Origin: Pseudomonas sp. KBW05
GTDB lineage: Bacteria; Pseudomonadota; Gammaproteobacteria; Pseudomonadales; Pseudomonadaceae
Length of the DNA stretch: 54,526 nucleotides
Assembly (NCBI RefSeq): GCF_003852405.1
Contig: NZ_QAJM01000004.1
Span: forward strand, 15,420-69,945
Direction of reading: 5' to 3'
In this document: positions 1 through 10,868 of the stretch, one piece after another
Position numbering within the stretch: position 1 is the first letter of the stretch
How the letters are laid out: each line of letters starts with the position of its first letter
Notes under the pieces: generated by a model
What the model was told of the DNA's origin: nothing
Database searches by the model: none
Seen by the model: only the letters and a program-made list of their open reading frames with translations
Translations under genes and position numbers: made by a program

Positions 1-22
1 CGGTACCAAGAAGCCTAAGTAG
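1..22 (+). CDS. rpsL: 30S ribosomal protein S12, C-terminal end only (partial)
   Basis: The first bases read in frame as GTKKPK followed by TAG, which is the usual end of bacterial S12. The rest of the gene lies outside the window. S12 is a decoding-centre protein of the small subunit and is normally first in the str operon, ahead of rpsG, fusA and tuf, exactly the genes that follow. The call rests on six residues plus context. Confidence 0.85.
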
Positions 23-75
23 TAGCGGCTTTTTGTAAAACTGAATCATCTTATTTTCTGAGTCGATAAGAGTAA

Positions 76-105
76 GGTCGGAGGCGTCCCGAAAGGGCAC
101 CGATT
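76..105 (+). promoter_or_regulatory. hairpin in the rpsL-rpsG spacer, possible S7 translational operator
   Basis: GTCGG pairs with CCGAT around an inner CCC-GAAA-GGG stem capped by a GNRA-type loop. In E. coli, S7 represses its own operon by binding the rpsL-rpsG intercistronic RNA. Position and shape would fit that role, but the assignment is inference; the fold was made by eye. Confidence 0.3.
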
Positions 106-119
106 CCGAGCGAACCTGA

Positions 120-611
<492 letters not shown>

Positions 612-641
612 TCTTAGCTTCACTAATTTTGCGAGGGCTTT

Positions 642-2747
642 ATGGCTCGTACTACTCCGATTAGCCGCTACCGTAACATCGGTATCGTTGCTCACGTGGA
701 TGCTGGTAAAACCACCACCACCGAGCGCGTACTGTTTTACACCGGCAAAAGTCACAAAATGGGCGAGGTGCATGACGGCGCCGCGACCACAGACTGGATG
801 GTTCAGGAGCAGGAGCGTGGTATTACCATTACTTCTGCTGCTATTACCGCCTTCTGGAAAGGTTCCGAGAAGCAGTACAAAGACGAGCACCGCTTCAACG
901 TAATCGATACCCCGGGCCACGTAGACTTCACCATTGAAGTTGAACGTTCCCTGCGCGTACTCGACGGCGCTGTCGTTGTGTTCTGCGGTACCTCGGGTGT
1001 TGAGCCTCAGTCGGAAACCGTATGGCGTCAAGCCAACAAGTACGGCGTTCCACGTCTTGTTTACGTAAACAAGATGGACCGTGCTGGTGCCAACTTCCTG
1101 CGCGTGATCGGTCAGATCAAGCAGCGTCTGGGTCACACTCCGGTGCCAATCCAATTGGCTATCGGTTCCGAAGACAACTTCCAGGGTCAGATCGATCTGA
1201 TCAACATGGAAGCTGTTTACTGGAATGATTCCGACAAAGGTATGGTTCCTGTTCGTAAGCCTATCCCTGAAGAGCTTCAGGAGCTGGCTGACGAGTGGCG
1301 CAACAACATGGTTGAGGCTGCTGCCGAGGCCAGCGAAGAGCTGATGAACAAATACCTCGAAGGTGAAGAACTCACCAACGTGGAAATCAAGGCTGCTCTG
1401 CGTCAGCGTACTATCGCTGGCGAAATCGTCTTGGCTGTTTGCGGTTCTTCCTTCAAGAACAAGGGTGTTCCCCTGGTTCTCGACGCCGTTATCGACTACC
1501 TGCCGGCTCCAACCGACATTCCTGCTATCAAGGGTTCCAACCCTGATAACGAGGAAGAAGAGATGGAGCGTCATGCAGACGACAACGAGCCGTTCTCGGC
1601 TTTGGCGTTCAAGATCGCTACCGACCCATTCGTGGGTACCTTGACCTTCGTCCGCGTTTACTCGGGCGTGTTGGCATCCGGCGACGGCGTGATCAACTCG
1701 GTTAAAGGCAAGAAAGAGCGCGTGGGTCGTATGGTGCAAATGCACGCAAACGCCCGTGAAGAGATCAAGGAAGTGCGCGCTGGTGACATCGCGGCCCTGA
1801 TCGGCATGAAGGACGTCACCACTGGTGAGACTTTGTGCGACGCTGCCAAGCCAATCATCCTGGTTCGCATGGACTTCCCGGAGCCGGTTATTTCGGTTGC
1901 CGTAGAGCCTAAGACCAAGGATGACCAGGAAAAAATGGGTATCGCTCTGGGCAAGCTTGCTCAGGAAGATCCATCTTTCCGCGTTAAAACTGATGAAGAG
2001 ACTGGTCAAACGATCATCTCCGGCATGGGCGAGTTGCACCTGGACATCCTGGTTGACCGGATGCGCCGTGAGTTCAACGTCGAAGCCAACATCGGTAAGC
2101 CTCAGGTTTCCTATCGTGAGCGCATCACGAAGAATTGCGAAATCGAAGGCAAGTTCGTTCGTCAGTCCGGCGGTCGTGGTCAGTTCGGTCACTGCTGGAT
2201 CCGTTTTGCTCCTGCTGACGAAGGTCAGGAAGGTCTGCAATTCGTGAACGAAGTAGTTGGTGGTGTGGTTCCTAAGGAATACATCCCGGCTATCCAGAAG
2301 GGCATCGAAGAGCAGATGAAGAACGGTGTTGTTGCCGGCTATCCGCTGATCGGCCTGAAAGCAACCGTTTTTGACGGTTCTTACCACGACGTCGACTCCA
2401 ACGAGATGGCGTTTAAGGTGGCTGCCTCCATGGCAACCAAGCAACTGGCCCAGAAGGGCGGTGGTGAGTTGCTTGAGCCGATCATGGCGGTAGAAGTTGT
2501 TACACCTGAAGACTATATGGGTGATGTCATGGGCGACCTTAACCGTCGTCGCGGCATGATCTTGGGTATGGAAGACACGGTTTCCGGCAAAGTGATTCGC
2601 GCCGAGGTTCCGTTGGGTGAGATGTTCGGTTATGCGACCGACGTTCGCTCCATGTCCCAGGGTCGCGCAAGCTACTCTATGGAATTCAAAAAATACAACA
2701 CAGCTCCGGCGCACATCGCTGAAACTGTATCCAAAAAACAAGGCTGA
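642..2747 (+). CDS. fusA: translation elongation factor G
   Basis: EF-G is the GTPase that drives translocation of tRNA and mRNA and, with ribosome recycling factor, splits post-termination ribosomes. The 701-residue protein has the G1 motif AHVDAGKTT at 17-25, the DTPGH switch II motif near residue 88 and the NKMD specificity motif near 142, followed by the beta-barrel and the domain III-V region. Length is normal for FusA1. GAGGG lies a few bases before the ATG. It sits between rpsG and tuf in the str operon. A very long antisense frame across this gene is a codon-bias shadow. Confidence 0.98.
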   Translation: MARTTPISRYRNIGIVAHVDAGKTTTTERVLFYTGKSHKMGEVHDGAATTDWMVQEQERGITITSAAITAFWKGSEKQYKDEHRFNVIDTPGHVDFTIEVERSLRVLDGAVVVFCGTSGVEPQSETVWRQANKYGVPRLVYVNKMDRAGANFLRVIGQIKQRLGHTPVPIQLAIGSEDNFQGQIDLINMEAVYWNDSDKGMVPVRKPIPEELQELADEWRNNMVEAAAEASEELMNKYLEGEELTNVEIKAALRQRTIAGEIVLAVCGSSFKNKGVPLVLDAVIDYLPAPTDIPAIKGSNPDNEEEEMERHADDNEPFSALAFKIATDPFVGTLTFVRVYSGVLASGDGVINSVKGKKERVGRMVQMHANAREEIKEVRAGDIAALIGMKDVTTGETLCDAAKPIILVRMDFPEPVISVAVEPKTKDDQEKMGIALGKLAQEDPSFRVKTDEETGQTIISGMGELHLDILVDRMRREFNVEANIGKPQVSYRERITKNCEIEGKFVRQSGGRGQFGHCWIRFAPADEGQEGLQFVNEVVGGVVPKEYIPAIQKGIEEQMKNGVVAGYPLIGLKATVFDGSYHDVDSNEMAFKVAASMATKQLAQKGGGELLEPIMAVEVVTPEDYMGDVMGDLNRRRGMILGMEDTVSGKVIRAEVPLGEMFGYATDVRSMSQGRASYSMEFKKYNTAPAHIAETVSKKQG

Positions 2748-2777
2748 TTCAGTCCTTTAGGCAAGGAGTTAATTGTC

Positions 2778-3971
2778 GTGGCTAAAGAAAAATTTGATCG
2801 TTCCCTACCGCACGTAAACGTTGGCACTATCGGCCACGTTGACCACGGTAAAACCACTCTGACCGCTGCTCTGACTCGCGTCTGCTCCGAAGTTTTCGGT
2901 TCGGCTCGTGTTGACTTCGACAAGATCGACAGCGCACCAGAAGAAAAAGCTCGTGGTATCACCATCAACACCGCGCACGTTGAATACAACTCGCTGATCC
3001 GTCACTACGCTCACGTTGACTGCCCAGGTCACGCTGACTATGTGAAGAACATGATCACCGGTGCTGCCCAGATGGACGGCGCGATCCTGGTTTGCTCGGC
3101 CGCTGATGGTCCGATGCCACAAACCCGTGAGCACATCCTGCTGTCCCGTCAGGTAGGCGTTCCGTACATCGTGGTTTTCCTGAACAAGGCTGACCTGGTA
3201 GACGACGCTGAGCTGCTGGAACTGGTTGAGATGGAAGTGCGCGATCTGCTGAGCACTTACGACTTCCCAGGCGACGACACTCCGATCATCATCGGTTCTG
3301 CTCGTATGGCTCTGGAAGGTAAAGACGACAACGAAATGGGCACCACTGCCGTTCGTAAACTGGTTGAAACTCTGGACAGCTACATCCCAGAACCAGTTCG
3401 TCTGACCGACAAGCCGTTCCTGATGCCAATCGAAGACGTATTCTCGATCTCCGGTCGCGGTACTGTTGTGACTGGTCGTATCGAGCGCGGTATCGTTCGC
3501 GTTCAAGACCCACTGGAAATCGTTGGTCTGCGTGACACCACCGTCACCACCTGCACCGGTGTTGAAATGTTCCGCAAACTGCTCGACGAAGGTCGTGCTG
3601 GCGAGAACTGCGGCGTTCTGCTGCGTGGTACCAAGCGTGACGACGTTGAGCGTGGCCAGGTTCTGGTTAAGCCAGGTTCGGTTAAGCCGCACACCAAGTT
3701 CACCGCAGAAGTCTACGTTCTGAGCAAAGAAGAAGGCGGTCGTCACACTCCGTTCTTCAAAGGCTACCGTCCTCAGTTCTACTTCCGTACTACTGACGTG
3801 ACTGGTAACTGCCAGCTGCCAGAAGGCGTTGAAATGGTAATGCCAGGTGATAACATCCAAATGGAAGTTACCCTGATCAAAACCATCGCAATGGAAGACG
3901 GTCTGCGCTTCGCTATCCGTGAAGGCGGCCGTACCGTTGGTGCTGGTGTTGTAGCTAAAATCATCGAGTAA
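2778..3971 (+). CDS. tuf: translation elongation factor Tu
   Basis: EF-Tu delivers aminoacyl-tRNA to the ribosomal A site as a ternary complex with GTP. The 397-residue product has GHVDHGKTT at 19-27, DCPGH near residue 80 and NKAD near 136, then the two beta-barrel domains. The start is GTG (MAKEKFDRS), preceded by AAGGAG about 10 bases upstream; no better start is in frame. It is the last str-operon gene and a strong terminator follows. Pseudomonads usually carry a second, nearly identical tuf copy elsewhere, not visible here. Confidence 0.98.
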   Translation: MAKEKFDRSLPHVNVGTIGHVDHGKTTLTAALTRVCSEVFGSARVDFDKIDSAPEEKARGITINTAHVEYNSLIRHYAHVDCPGHADYVKNMITGAAQMDGAILVCSAADGPMPQTREHILLSRQVGVPYIVVFLNKADLVDDAELLELVEMEVRDLLSTYDFPGDDTPIIIGSARMALEGKDDNEMGTTAVRKLVETLDSYIPEPVRLTDKPFLMPIEDVFSISGRGTVVTGRIERGIVRVQDPLEIVGLRDTTVTTCTGVEMFRKLLDEGRAGENCGVLLRGTKRDDVERGQVLVKPGSVKPHTKFTAEVYVLSKEEGGRHTPFFKGYRPQFYFRTTDVTGNCQLPEGVEMVMPGDNIQMEVTLIKTIAMEDGLRFAIREGGRTVGAGVVAKIIE

Positions 3972-4000
3972 GCTCTTTTTTGAGTTAGCTTGATGCTTTG

Positions 4001-4032
4001 AAAAAGGCCCCCGCTCAGCGGGGGCTTTTTTT
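4001..4032 (+). terminator. rho-independent terminator of the str operon
   Basis: A perfect stem, GCCCCCGCT paired with AGCGGGGGC apart from the tight loop, spans 4007-4025. A run of A precedes it and seven T follow (4026-4032). It ends the rpsL-rpsG-fusA-tuf transcript directly before the S10 promoter. Confidence 0.93.
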
Positions 4033-4038
4033 ATTGGG

Positions 4039-4067
4039 TTGACACCTATCTGGGGCGTCTATAGAAT
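4039..4067 (+). promoter_or_regulatory. sigma-70 promoter of the S10 operon
   Basis: A perfect -35 TTGACA (4039-4044) and a -10 TAGAAT (4062-4067) are separated by 17 bases. It sits between the str terminator and rpsJ. The transcript would start near 4074, giving a leader of only about 55 bases before rpsJ, much shorter than the L4-responsive S10 leader of E. coli. Confidence 0.85.
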
Positions 4068-4129
4068 TGCGCCTCCTTTTAACGGGCGTATTGCGCTCGC
4101 TGGGAATAGCAGCCGGAGTCTGAAATCCA

Positions 4130-4441
4130 ATGCAAAATCAGCAAATCCGTATCAGGTTGAAGGCTTTTGACCATCGCCTGATCGACCAATCCACCCAGGA
4201 AATCGTGGAAACCGCGAAACGTACTGGTGCACAAGTGCGTGGTCCAATTCCACTGCCTACCCGTAAAGAGCGGTTCACCGTTCTGGTCTCCCCGCACGTC
4301 AACAAAGACGCGCGTGACCAGTACGAGATCCGTACTCATAAGCGCGTTCTGGACATCGTCCAGCCAACGGATAAAACCGTTGATGCACTTATGAAGCTTG
4401 ATCTGGCGGCCGGTGTGGAAGTACAGATCAGCCTCGGCTAA
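4130..4441 (+). CDS. rpsJ: 30S ribosomal protein S10 / transcription factor NusE
   Basis: This 103-residue protein starts [19 protein letters not shown], the standard S10 sequence. It is a head protein of the small subunit and, as NusE, pairs with NusB in antitermination complexes on rRNA operons; nusB is also in this window at 44915. It opens the S10 operon behind its own strong promoter. Length and sequence are normal for the family. Confidence 0.98.
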
Positions 4442-4522
4442 GACTTGGGTCTTAGTCGTGTAACGCTCTGAAATGGGCGGCCATAGCGGGTGAAAGCCCC
4501 GTACACTCATGAGGTTTACAAC

Positions 4523-5158
4523 ATGACTATTGGTGTAGTCGGTCGTAAATGCGGTATGACCCGTATTTTCACCGAAGAAGGTGTCTCCATTCCGGTCACG
4601 GTCATTGAGATCGAACCGAATCGCGTCACCCAGTTCAAAACTGAAGAAACCGATGGCTATCGTGCAGTGCAAGTCACTGTCGGCGAGCGTCGTGCTTCGC
4701 GCGTGACTGCTGCTCAAGCAGGTCACTTCGCAAAAGCAAACGTTGCAGCTGGTCGTACTGTTATGGAGTTCCGTCTTGAAGATGGCGACTACCAGGCTGG
4801 CGATCTGATCAACGCTGAAATCTTCGCCGCTGGTCAACTGGTTGATGTAACCGGTCAGTCCAAGGGTAAAGGCTTCCAGGGTACGATCAAGCGTTGGAAT
4901 TTCCGTGGCCAAGACAACACTCACGGTAACTCCGTTTCCCACCGCGTCCCGGGCTCTATTGGCCAGTGCCAGACTCCTGGTCGTGTATTCAAGGGCAAAA
5001 AAATGTCCGGTCATATGGGCGCTGAGCGCGTGACCGTGCAGTCCCTCGAAGTAGTGCGCGTCGACGCTGAACGCAATCTGTTGTTGGTCAAGGGTGCTGT
5101 TCCTGGCGCTACTGGCGGCAACCTGGTTGTACGTCCAGCGGCCAAGGCTCGCGGTTAA
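4523..5158 (+). CDS. rplC: 50S ribosomal protein L3
   Basis: The 211-residue product begins [16 protein letters not shown], the family's usual N-terminus, so the ATG at 4523 is chosen over an in-frame start 33 bases upstream that would add an unrelated stretch. GAGG at 4511 serves as ribosome-binding site. L3 binds 23S rRNA early in assembly and reaches towards the peptidyl transferase centre. The conserved basic region around [11 protein letters not shown] is present. rplD follows after 12 bases. Confidence 0.97.
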   Translation: MTIGVVGRKCGMTRIFTEEGVSIPVTVIEIEPNRVTQFKTEETDGYRAVQVTVGERRASRVTAAQAGHFAKANVAAGRTVMEFRLEDGDYQAGDLINAEIFAAGQLVDVTGQSKGKGFQGTIKRWNFRGQDNTHGNSVSHRVPGSIGQCQTPGRVFKGKKMSGHMGAERVTVQSLEVVRVDAERNLLLVKGAVPGATGGNLVVRPAAKARG

Positions 5159-5170
5159 GGGGAAGCTGAC

Positions 5171-5773
5171 ATGCAATTAAATGTAAATGACGCTCAAGCG
5201 ATCGAAGTTTCCGAACTGACATTTGGCGGCGAATTCAACGAGACGCTCGTTCACCAAGCAGTCGTGGCCTACATGGCCGGCGGCCGTCAAGGTAGCAAGC
5301 AGCAAAAGACCCGTTCCGACGTACGTGGTGGCGGTAAGCGCCCTTGGCGTCAGAAAGGCACTGGCCGTGCTCGTGCCGGTACTATCCGTAGCCCAATCTG
5401 GCGTGGCGGCGGTACCACTTTCGCAGCTCGTCCACAGGATCACTCTCAGAAGCTCAACAAGAAGATGTACCGCGCAGCACTGCGCTCCATCCTTGCTGAA
5501 CTCGTGCGTACTGATCGTCTGGTCGTGGTTCAGGACTTCGCTGTTGAAAGTCCAAAAACCAAAGATCTGCTGGGCAAGCTGAACAACATGAGCCTGACCG
5601 ACGTTTTGATCGTGTCTGAAGCTGTTGATCAGAACCTGTACCTGGCTGCTCGCAACCTGCCACACGTTGATGTACGTGACGTGCAAGGTTCCGATCCAGT
5701 TAGTCTGATCGCATACGACAAGGTGTTGATCACCGTGTCGGCCGTGAAGAAATTCGAGGAGCTGCTGGGATGA
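5171..5773 (+). CDS. rplD: 50S ribosomal protein L4
   Basis: A 200-residue L4: an early-assembly protein whose extended loop lines the nascent-peptide exit tunnel. The loop region with [18 protein letters not shown] is present near residues 60-80. In E. coli L4 also represses its own operon through a long S10 leader, but the leader here is short. The last four bases overlap the rplW start (ATGA), suggesting translational coupling. Confidence 0.97.
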
Positions 5774-6069
5774 ACCAGGAACGCGTATTTAAAGTTCTGC
5801 TTGGCCCGCACGTTTCCGAAAAGGCTACGGTTCTGGCTGACAAGAAAGGCCAGTTCGTTTTCAAGGTTGCAACTGACGCAACCAAGCTGGAAATCAAGAA
5901 GGCCGTCGAAAGCCTGTTCAGCGTGAAAGTAGAGCGTGTTACTACCCTGAATGTTCTGGGTAAGAGCAAGCGCACTGCTCGCGGTCTGGGCAAGCGTAAT
6001 GACTGGAAGAAGGCAGTTATCTCCCTTCAGCCAGGCCAAGATCTCGATTTCAGCAGCAGTGCTGAGTAA
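5770..6069 (+). CDS. rplW: 50S ribosomal protein L23
   Basis: This 99-residue protein matches bacterial L23 ([20 protein letters not shown]). It sits at the exit of the peptide tunnel and docks trigger factor and SRP. It overlaps the end of rplD by four bases and is followed by rplB after 14 bases, in the standard S10-operon order. Confidence 0.97.
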
Positions 6070-6083
6070 GGAAGGGGTGCATC

Positions 6084-6908
6084 ATGGCAATCGTTAAATG
6101 CAAACCGACTTCCCCTGGCCGCCGTTTTGTGGTCAAGGTGGTCAACCAGGAGCTGCATAAAGGCGCTCCTCACGCACCGCTGCTCGAGAAAAAATCGAAG
6201 ACTGGTGGTCGTAACAACAATGGTCGTATTACCACTCGTCACATCGGTGGTGGCCATAAGCAGCATTATCGTCTGGTCGATTTCCGTCGCAACGACAAAG
6301 ATGGCATCTCTGCCACTGTCGAGCGTATTGAATACGATCCAAACCGTACTGCTCACATCGCTCTGCTGCTGTACGCAGATGGCGAGCGTCGCTACATCAT
6401 CGCCCCTAAAGGCGTGAGCGCTGGCGACCAGCTGATCGCAGGTGCCCTGGCACCGATCAAGCCGGGCAACGCTCTGCAACTGCGTAACATTCCAGTTGGT
6501 AGCACCGTACACGGCATCGAATTGAAGCCAGGTAAAGGCGCACAGATCGCTCGTTCCGCTGGTGCTTCGGCTCAGCTGATCGCTCGTGAAGGTGTCTACG
6601 TGACCCTGCGTCTGCGTTCTGGTGAGATGCGTAAAGTGCTGGCTGAATGCCGCGCGACCCTGGGCGAAGTCTCGAACTCCGAGCACAGCCTGCGTTCGCT
6701 GGGTAAAGCTGGTGCCAAACGCTGGCGTGGCGTTCGCCCAACCGTTCGTGGTGTTGCCATGAACCCGGTTGACCACCCACACGGTGGTGGTGAAGGTCGT
6801 ACCTCTGGTGGTCGTCATCCGGTATCGCCATGGGGCTTCCCGACTAAGGGCGCGAAGACTCGTGGTAATAAGCGTACCGACAAAATGATCGTCCGTCGTC
6901 GCAAGTAA
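6084..6908 (+). CDS. rplB: 50S ribosomal protein L2
   Basis: L2 is a 274-residue 23S rRNA-binding protein needed for subunit association and for the peptidyl transferase centre. The C-terminal block [20 protein letters not shown], with the conserved histidine implicated in activity, is intact. AAGGGG before the ATG is the ribosome-binding site. Length is normal and the gene is in canonical order between rplW and rpsS. Confidence 0.98.
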   Translation: MAIVKCKPTSPGRRFVVKVVNQELHKGAPHAPLLEKKSKTGGRNNNGRITTRHIGGGHKQHYRLVDFRRNDKDGISATVERIEYDPNRTAHIALLLYADGERRYIIAPKGVSAGDQLIAGALAPIKPGNALQLRNIPVGSTVHGIELKPGKGAQIARSAGASAQLIAREGVYVTLRLRSGEMRKVLAECRATLGEVSNSEHSLRSLGKAGAKRWRGVRPTVRGVAMNPVDHPHGGGEGRTSGGRHPVSPWGFPTKGAKTRGNKRTDKMIVRRRK

Positions 6909-6924
6909 ATAGAGGGATACGACA

Positions 6925-7200
6925 GTGCCACGTTCTCTGAAAAAAGGTCCTTTTATTGATCTTCACCTACTGAAGAAGATCGAAGTGGCGGCGGAAAAGA
7001 ATGATCGCAAACCGGTGAAAACCTGGTCGCGTCGTTCGATGATCCTGCCACAAATGGTCGGTCTGACCATCGCAGTACACAACGGTCGTCAACACGTCCC
7101 AGTTCTCGTTAACGAAGACATGGTCGGCCACAAACTGGGCGAGTTTGCCGGTACCCGCACTTATCGTGGGCACGTGGCAGACAAGAAAGCCAAGCGTTAA
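6925..7200 (+). CDS. rpsS: 30S ribosomal protein S19
   Basis: S19 is a 91-residue head protein that forms a complex with S13 and contacts 16S rRNA and the A-site finger. The sequence starts [18 protein letters not shown], as in the family. The start codon is GTG, preceded by AGAGGGA. It lies 16 bases after rplB and 11 before rplV. Confidence 0.97.
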   Translation: MPRSLKKGPFIDLHLLKKIEVAAEKNDRKPVKTWSRRSMILPQMVGLTIAVHNGRQHVPVLVNEDMVGHKLGEFAGTRTYRGHVADKKAKR

Positions 7201-7211
7201 GGGGTTAGGAA

Positions 7212-7544
7212 ATGGAAGTAGCCGCTAAGTTGTCGGGCGCTCGAATCTCCGCCCAGAAAGCCCGCTTGGTCGCCGACCAGATCCGCGGGAAGAAGGTGGG
7301 CGAAGCGCTCAACCTGTTGGCTTTCAGCAGTAAGAAAGCCGCCGAGATCATGAAGAAAGTGCTGGAGTCGGCCGTAGCCAACGCCGAGCATAACGAAGGC
7401 GCAGACGTTGATGACCTGAAGGTCAGCACCGTTTTCGTCAACGAAGGGCGTTCGCTGAAGCGCATCATGCCACGTGCCAAAGGCCGTGCTGATCGCATCG
7501 TCAAGCGGTCTTGCCATATCACTGTCAAGGTTGCTGACAAGTAA
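7212..7544 (+). CDS. rplV: 50S ribosomal protein L22
   Basis: L22 (110 residues) binds all six domains of 23S rRNA and its long beta-hairpin lines the exit tunnel, where changes can confer macrolide resistance. The hairpin region around [18 protein letters not shown] is present near the C-terminus. It is in the usual position between rpsS and rpsC. Confidence 0.97.
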
Positions 7545-7557
7545 CGGAGTCGAAGAG

Positions 7558-8244
7558 ATGGGTCAGAAAGTACATCCCATTGGCATTCGCCTGGGAATCG
7601 TCAAGGAGCACACCTCCGTCTGGTACGCAGACGGTCGGACTTATGCGGACTACTTGTTCGCTGATCTGAAGGTGCGTGAGTATCTCCAAGACAAACTAAA
7701 AAGCGCGTCCGTAAGCCGTATCGATATCCATCGTCCGGCACAAACTGCACGTATCACCATCCACACTGCTCGTCCAGGTATCGTTATCGGGAAGAAAGGT
7801 GAAGATGTTGAGAAACTGCGTCAGGACCTGACCAAGCAAATGGGTGTGCCTGTGCACATCAATATCGAAGAGATCCGTAAGCCGGAACTCGACGGTATGC
7901 TGGTTGCGCAGAGCGTAGCTCAGCAGCTGGAGCGTCGCGTAATGTTCCGTCGCGCTATGAAGCGCGCCGTACAGAACGCCATGCGCATTGGTGCCAAAGG
8001 CATCAAAATCCAAGTGAGCGGTCGTCTCGGCGGTGCTGAAATCGCACGTACTGAATGGTATCGCGAAGGTCGTGTGCCACTGCACACCCTGCGTGCCGAC
8101 ATCGACTATGCCAACTACGAAGCTCACACCACTTACGGTGTGATCGGTGTAAAGGTTTGGATCTTCAAAGGCGAAGTAATTGGTGGTCGCCAAGAAGAAC
8201 TGAAACCACAAGCACCAGCGCCTCGTAAAAAAGCTGCTAAGTAA
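7558..8244 (+). CDS. rpsC: 30S ribosomal protein S3
   Basis: The 228-residue S3 starts [13 protein letters not shown], the conserved N-terminus. An upstream in-frame start would add 28 residues inside rplV and is rejected; CGGAGTCGAAGAG supplies the ribosome-binding site for the chosen ATG. The type-2 KH domain with the GXXG-like GKKG segment lies near residues 80-84, followed by the C-terminal S3 domain. With S4 and S5 it forms the mRNA entry tunnel and helicase. The Lys/Pro/Ala-rich tail is typical. Confidence 0.97.
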
Positions 8245-8256
8245 GGGGTACGCCAA

Positions 8257-8670
8257 ATGTTGCAACCTAAGCGTACGAAGTTCCGCAAGCAGATGACAGG
8301 CCACAACCGTGGTCTGGCTCAGCGCGGTAGCAAAGTCAGCTTCGGCGAGTTCGCGCTGAAGTCTGTAGCTCGTGGTCGTCTCACCGCTCGTCAGATCGAG
8401 TCAGCGCGTCGTGCTCTGACCCGTCACGTTAAACGTGGCGGCAAGATCTGGATCCGTGTATTCCCGGACAAGCCGATCTCCAAGAAGCCTCTCGAAGTGC
8501 GGATGGGTAAAGGTAAGGGTAACGTGGAATATTGGGTTGCCCAGATTCAGCCAGGCAAAGTCCTGTATGAAATCGAGGGTGTTACTGAAGAGCTGGCGCG
8601 TGAGGCTTTCGCCCTGGCTGCTGCAAAGCTGCCGCTCGCCACCTCCTTTGTTAAACGGACGGTGATGTGA
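8257..8670 (+). CDS. rplP: 50S ribosomal protein L16
   Basis: L16 (137 residues) sits near the A site of the large subunit and helps position aminoacyl-tRNA; it is a late-assembly protein. The sequence starts [20 protein letters not shown], as in the family, and the length is normal. The stop codon overlaps the rpmC start by one base (TGATG), implying coupled translation. Confidence 0.97.
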
Positions 8671-8861
8671 TGAAAGCGAATGAACTTCGTGAAAAATCCG
8701 CACAGCAGCTGAACGAGCAACTGCTCGGCTTGCTGCGCGACCAGTTCAATCTGCGTATGCAGAAAGCAACTGGCCAGTTGGGGCAGTCTCATCTGCTCTC
8801 GCAAGTTAAGCGTGACATCGCTCGCGTGAAGACTGTGCTCAACCAGCAGGCAGGTAAGTGA
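8670..8861 (+). CDS. rpmC: 50S ribosomal protein L29
   Basis: A 63-residue helical protein, [19 protein letters not shown], matching L29, which lies beside L23 at the tunnel exit. The ATG at 8670 is used; a GTG one codon earlier is less likely. It overlaps the rplP stop by one base, and its own stop lies just ahead of rpsQ, so rplP-rpmC-rpsQ look translationally coupled. Confidence 0.96.
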
Positions 8862-8863
8862 TC

Positions 8864-9130
8864 ATGGCTGAAGCCGAAAAGACTGTCCGTACGCTGACTG
8901 GCCGTGTTGTCAGCGACAAGATGGACAAAACCATCACCGTTTTGATCGAGCGTCGCGTTAAGCACCCGATCTACGGTAAATATGTTAAGCGTTCGACTAA
9001 GCTGCACGCGCACGACGAAACCAATCAGTGCCACATCGGCGACAAAGTCACTATTCGTGAAACTCGTCCGCTGGCCAAGACCAAGTCTTGGGCACTGGTT
9101 GATGTTCTCGAACGCGCTGTGGAAGTCTAA
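8864..9130 (+). CDS. rpsQ: 30S ribosomal protein S17
   Basis: S17 (88 residues) is an OB-fold primary binder of the 5' domain of 16S rRNA. The start [21 protein letters not shown] is chosen at the ATG two bases after the rpmC stop; a GTG two codons upstream overlaps that stop. The conserved DKMDKTI segment is present. It is the last gene of the S10 operon by E. coli convention, though transcription probably continues into rplN. Confidence 0.96.
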   Translation: MAEAEKTVRTLTGRVVSDKMDKTITVLIERRVKHPIYGKYVKRSTKLHAHDETNQCHIGDKVTIRETRPLAKTKSWALVDVLERAVEV

Positions 9131-9153
9131 GGACTAGGGGTCGGAGAAATTAT

Positions 9154-9522
9154 ATGATTCAGACTCAATCCATGCTCGATGTGGCCGATAACAGCGGCGC
9201 TCGCCGTGTTATGTGCATCAAGGTGCTGGGTGGCTCCCATCGTCGTTACGCTGGTATCGGTGACATCATCAAAGTTACCGTGAAGGAAGCAATTCCTCGC
9301 GGTAAAGTGAAAAAAGGCCAAGTGATGACTGCTGTTGTAGTCCGCACTCGTCACGGCGTACGTCGTGCTGATGGCTCCATTATCCGCTTTGATGGCAACG
9401 CTGCTGTTCTTCTGAACAACAAGCAAGAGCCGATCGGCACCCGTATCTTTGGGCCAGTGACCCGTGAACTTCGTACTGAGAAGTTCATGAAGATCGTCTC
9501 GCTCGCCCCAGAAGTGCTGTAA
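9154..9522 (+). CDS. rplN: 50S ribosomal protein L14
   Basis: L14 (122 residues) forms an intersubunit bridge with 16S helix 44 and is the binding site of the silencing factor RsfS. The sequence starts [18 protein letters not shown], the standard L14 signature. It begins the spc gene set; no terminator or clear promoter separates it from rpsQ (23-base gap). Confidence 0.98.
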   Translation: MIQTQSMLDVADNSGARRVMCIKVLGGSHRRYAGIGDIIKVTVKEAIPRGKVKKGQVMTAVVVRTRHGVRRADGSIIRFDGNAAVLLNNKQEPIGTRIFGPVTRELRTEKFMKIVSLAPEVL

Positions 9523-9533
9523 GGAGATCCGAC

Positions 9534-9848
9534 ATGCAAAAGATTCGTCGTGACGACGAGATCATCGTGATCGCCGGCAAAGACAAAGGTAAGCGCGGTA
9601 AGGTGCTTAAGGTTCTCGCTAATAACCGTCTGGTTATCGGTGGTCTGAACCTGGTTAAGCGTCATACCAAGCCTAACCCGATGTCGGGCGTGCAGGGCGG
9701 TATCGTCGAGAAAGAAGCTCCGCTGGATGCTTCTAACGTCGCCATCTTCAACGGCGAAACCAACAAGGCTGACCGCGTTGGTTTCAAAGTAGAAGACGGT
9801 AAGAAAATTCGTGTCTTCAAGTCGACCCAAAAAGCGGTTGATGCTTGA
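9534..9848 (+). CDS. rplX: 50S ribosomal protein L24
   Basis: L24 (104 residues) is an assembly-initiating protein that binds the 5' end of 23S rRNA. The KOW motif is visible near the N-terminus ([18 protein letters not shown]). AAGGAG precedes the ATG. It lies 11 bases after rplN and 22 before rplE. Confidence 0.97.
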   Translation: MQKIRRDDEIIVIAGKDKGKRGKVLKVLANNRLVIGGLNLVKRHTKPNPMSGVQGGIVEKEAPLDASNVAIFNGETNKADRVGFKVEDGKKIRVFKSTQKAVDA

Positions 9849-9870
9849 ACACTGCTAGGTAGATTAGACC

Positions 9871-10410
9871 ATGGCACGACTACAAGAGATTTACCGGAAG
9901 GAAATCGCCCCTAAGCTTAAGGAAGAACTTAAGCTTGGGAACGTGATGGAAGTTCCGCGCGTTACCAAAATCACCCTGAACATGGGTCTGGGCGAAGCGA
10001 TCGGCGACAAAAAAGTCATCGAGCACGCTGTTGCTGACCTGGAAAAGATCACCGGCCAGAAAGTCGTTGTGACCTACGCTCGGAAATCCATCGCTGGCTT
10101 TAAAGTCCGTGAAGGTTGGCCGATCGGCGTCAAAGTGACCCTGCGCCGTGAGCGTATGTATGAATTCCTGGATCGTCTGCTGTCGATCTCCCTGCCTCGG
10201 GTTCGCGACTTCCGCGGCCTGAATGCCAAGTCCTTCGATGGTCGTGGTAACTACAGCATGGGCGTGAAAGAGCAGATCATCTTCCCGGAAATCGACTACG
10301 ACAAGATCGATGCTCTCCGCGGTCTGGACATCACCCTGACCACCACTGCCAAGAACGATGATGAAGGTCGCGCCCTGTTGCGTGCTTTCAAATTCCCGTT
10401 CCGCAACTGA
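9871..10410 (+). CDS. rplE: 50S ribosomal protein L5
   Basis: L5 (179 residues) binds 5S rRNA and contacts P-site tRNA in the central protuberance. The sequence starts [19 protein letters not shown] and carries the conserved [11 protein letters not shown] segment. In E. coli, S8 represses the spc operon at the rplE translation start; the same control is plausible but the RNA fold was not tested. rpsN follows after 13 bases. Confidence 0.97.
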   Translation: MARLQEIYRKEIAPKLKEELKLGNVMEVPRVTKITLNMGLGEAIGDKKVIEHAVADLEKITGQKVVVTYARKSIAGFKVREGWPIGVKVTLRRERMYEFLDRLLSISLPRVRDFRGLNAKSFDGRGNYSMGVKEQIIFPEIDYDKIDALRGLDITLTTTAKNDDEGRALLRAFKFPFRN

Positions 10411-10423
10411 TTGGAGTAGGACC

Positions 10424-10729
10424 ATGGCCAAGATGAGCATGAAAAACCGCGAGCTGAAGCGTCAGCTCACGGTTGCCAAGTACGCCAAGAAGCGTGCAGC
10501 ACTGAAAGCAATCATCGTTGATCTGAACGCAAGTCCAGAAGCGCGTTGGGAAGCTACAGTTGCTCTGCAGAAGCAGCCACGTGACGCAAGCGCTTCGCGC
10601 ATGCGTAACCGCTGCCGCCTGACCGGTCGTCCACACGGCGTTTACCGCAAGTTCGGCCTCGGCCGTAACAAACTGCGTGAAGCGGCAATGCGTGGTGACG
10701 TACCAGGTCTGGTTAAAGCCAGCTGGTAA
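10424..10729 (+). CDS. rpsN: 30S ribosomal protein S14, zinc-free long form
   Basis: This 101-residue S14 starts [13 protein letters not shown]. It is the long form without the CxxC pairs of the short zinc-binding version, so it does not depend on zinc. The ATG at 10424 is preferred over an upstream start inside rplE, since GGAGTAGG precedes it. S14 is a late-assembling head protein. The 206-base gap that follows is unusual inside the spc operon. Confidence 0.96.
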   Translation: MAKMSMKNRELKRQLTVAKYAKKRAALKAIIVDLNASPEARWEATVALQKQPRDASASRMRNRCRLTGRPHGVYRKFGLGRNKLREAAMRGDVPGLVKASW

Positions 10730-10791
10730 GTACTTTCAGCGTCCAGGTGGTCTGAATCGCAAGATACTGACCGCCGGTGACCTTGAATCTG

Positions 10792-10818
10792 GAACAAGCC
10801 CCTTTTGGGGCTTGTTTC
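10792..10818 (+). terminator. terminator-like hairpin inside the spc operon
   Basis: AACAAGCCCC (10793-10802) pairs perfectly with GGGGCTTGTT (10807-10816) around a TTTT loop. The following T tract is weak (TTCATTTCC), so it may only reduce, not stop, transcription out of rpsN. Confidence 0.6.
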
Positions 10819-10840
10819 ATTTCCGGAGTGTGTCTAAAAT
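10812..10840 (+). promoter_or_regulatory. possible internal promoter upstream of rpsH
   Basis: TTGTTT (10812-10817) and TAAAAT (10835-10840) are separated by 17 bases, immediately after the terminator-like hairpin. The -10 is good and the -35 matches only TTG. It could restart transcription of rpsH and later genes. Confidence 0.4.
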
Positions 10841-10842
10841 AC

Positions 10843-10868
10843 GCGGCTCGCCTGAGCCCGTGTTTTTT
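10843..10868 (+). terminator. second hairpin with T run before rpsH, possible attenuator
   Basis: GGCTC and GAGCC form a 5-base-pair stem with a four-base loop. A run of six T follows a few bases later. It lies downstream of the possible internal promoter, so it would act on the new transcript's leader. The stem is short. Confidence 0.35.
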
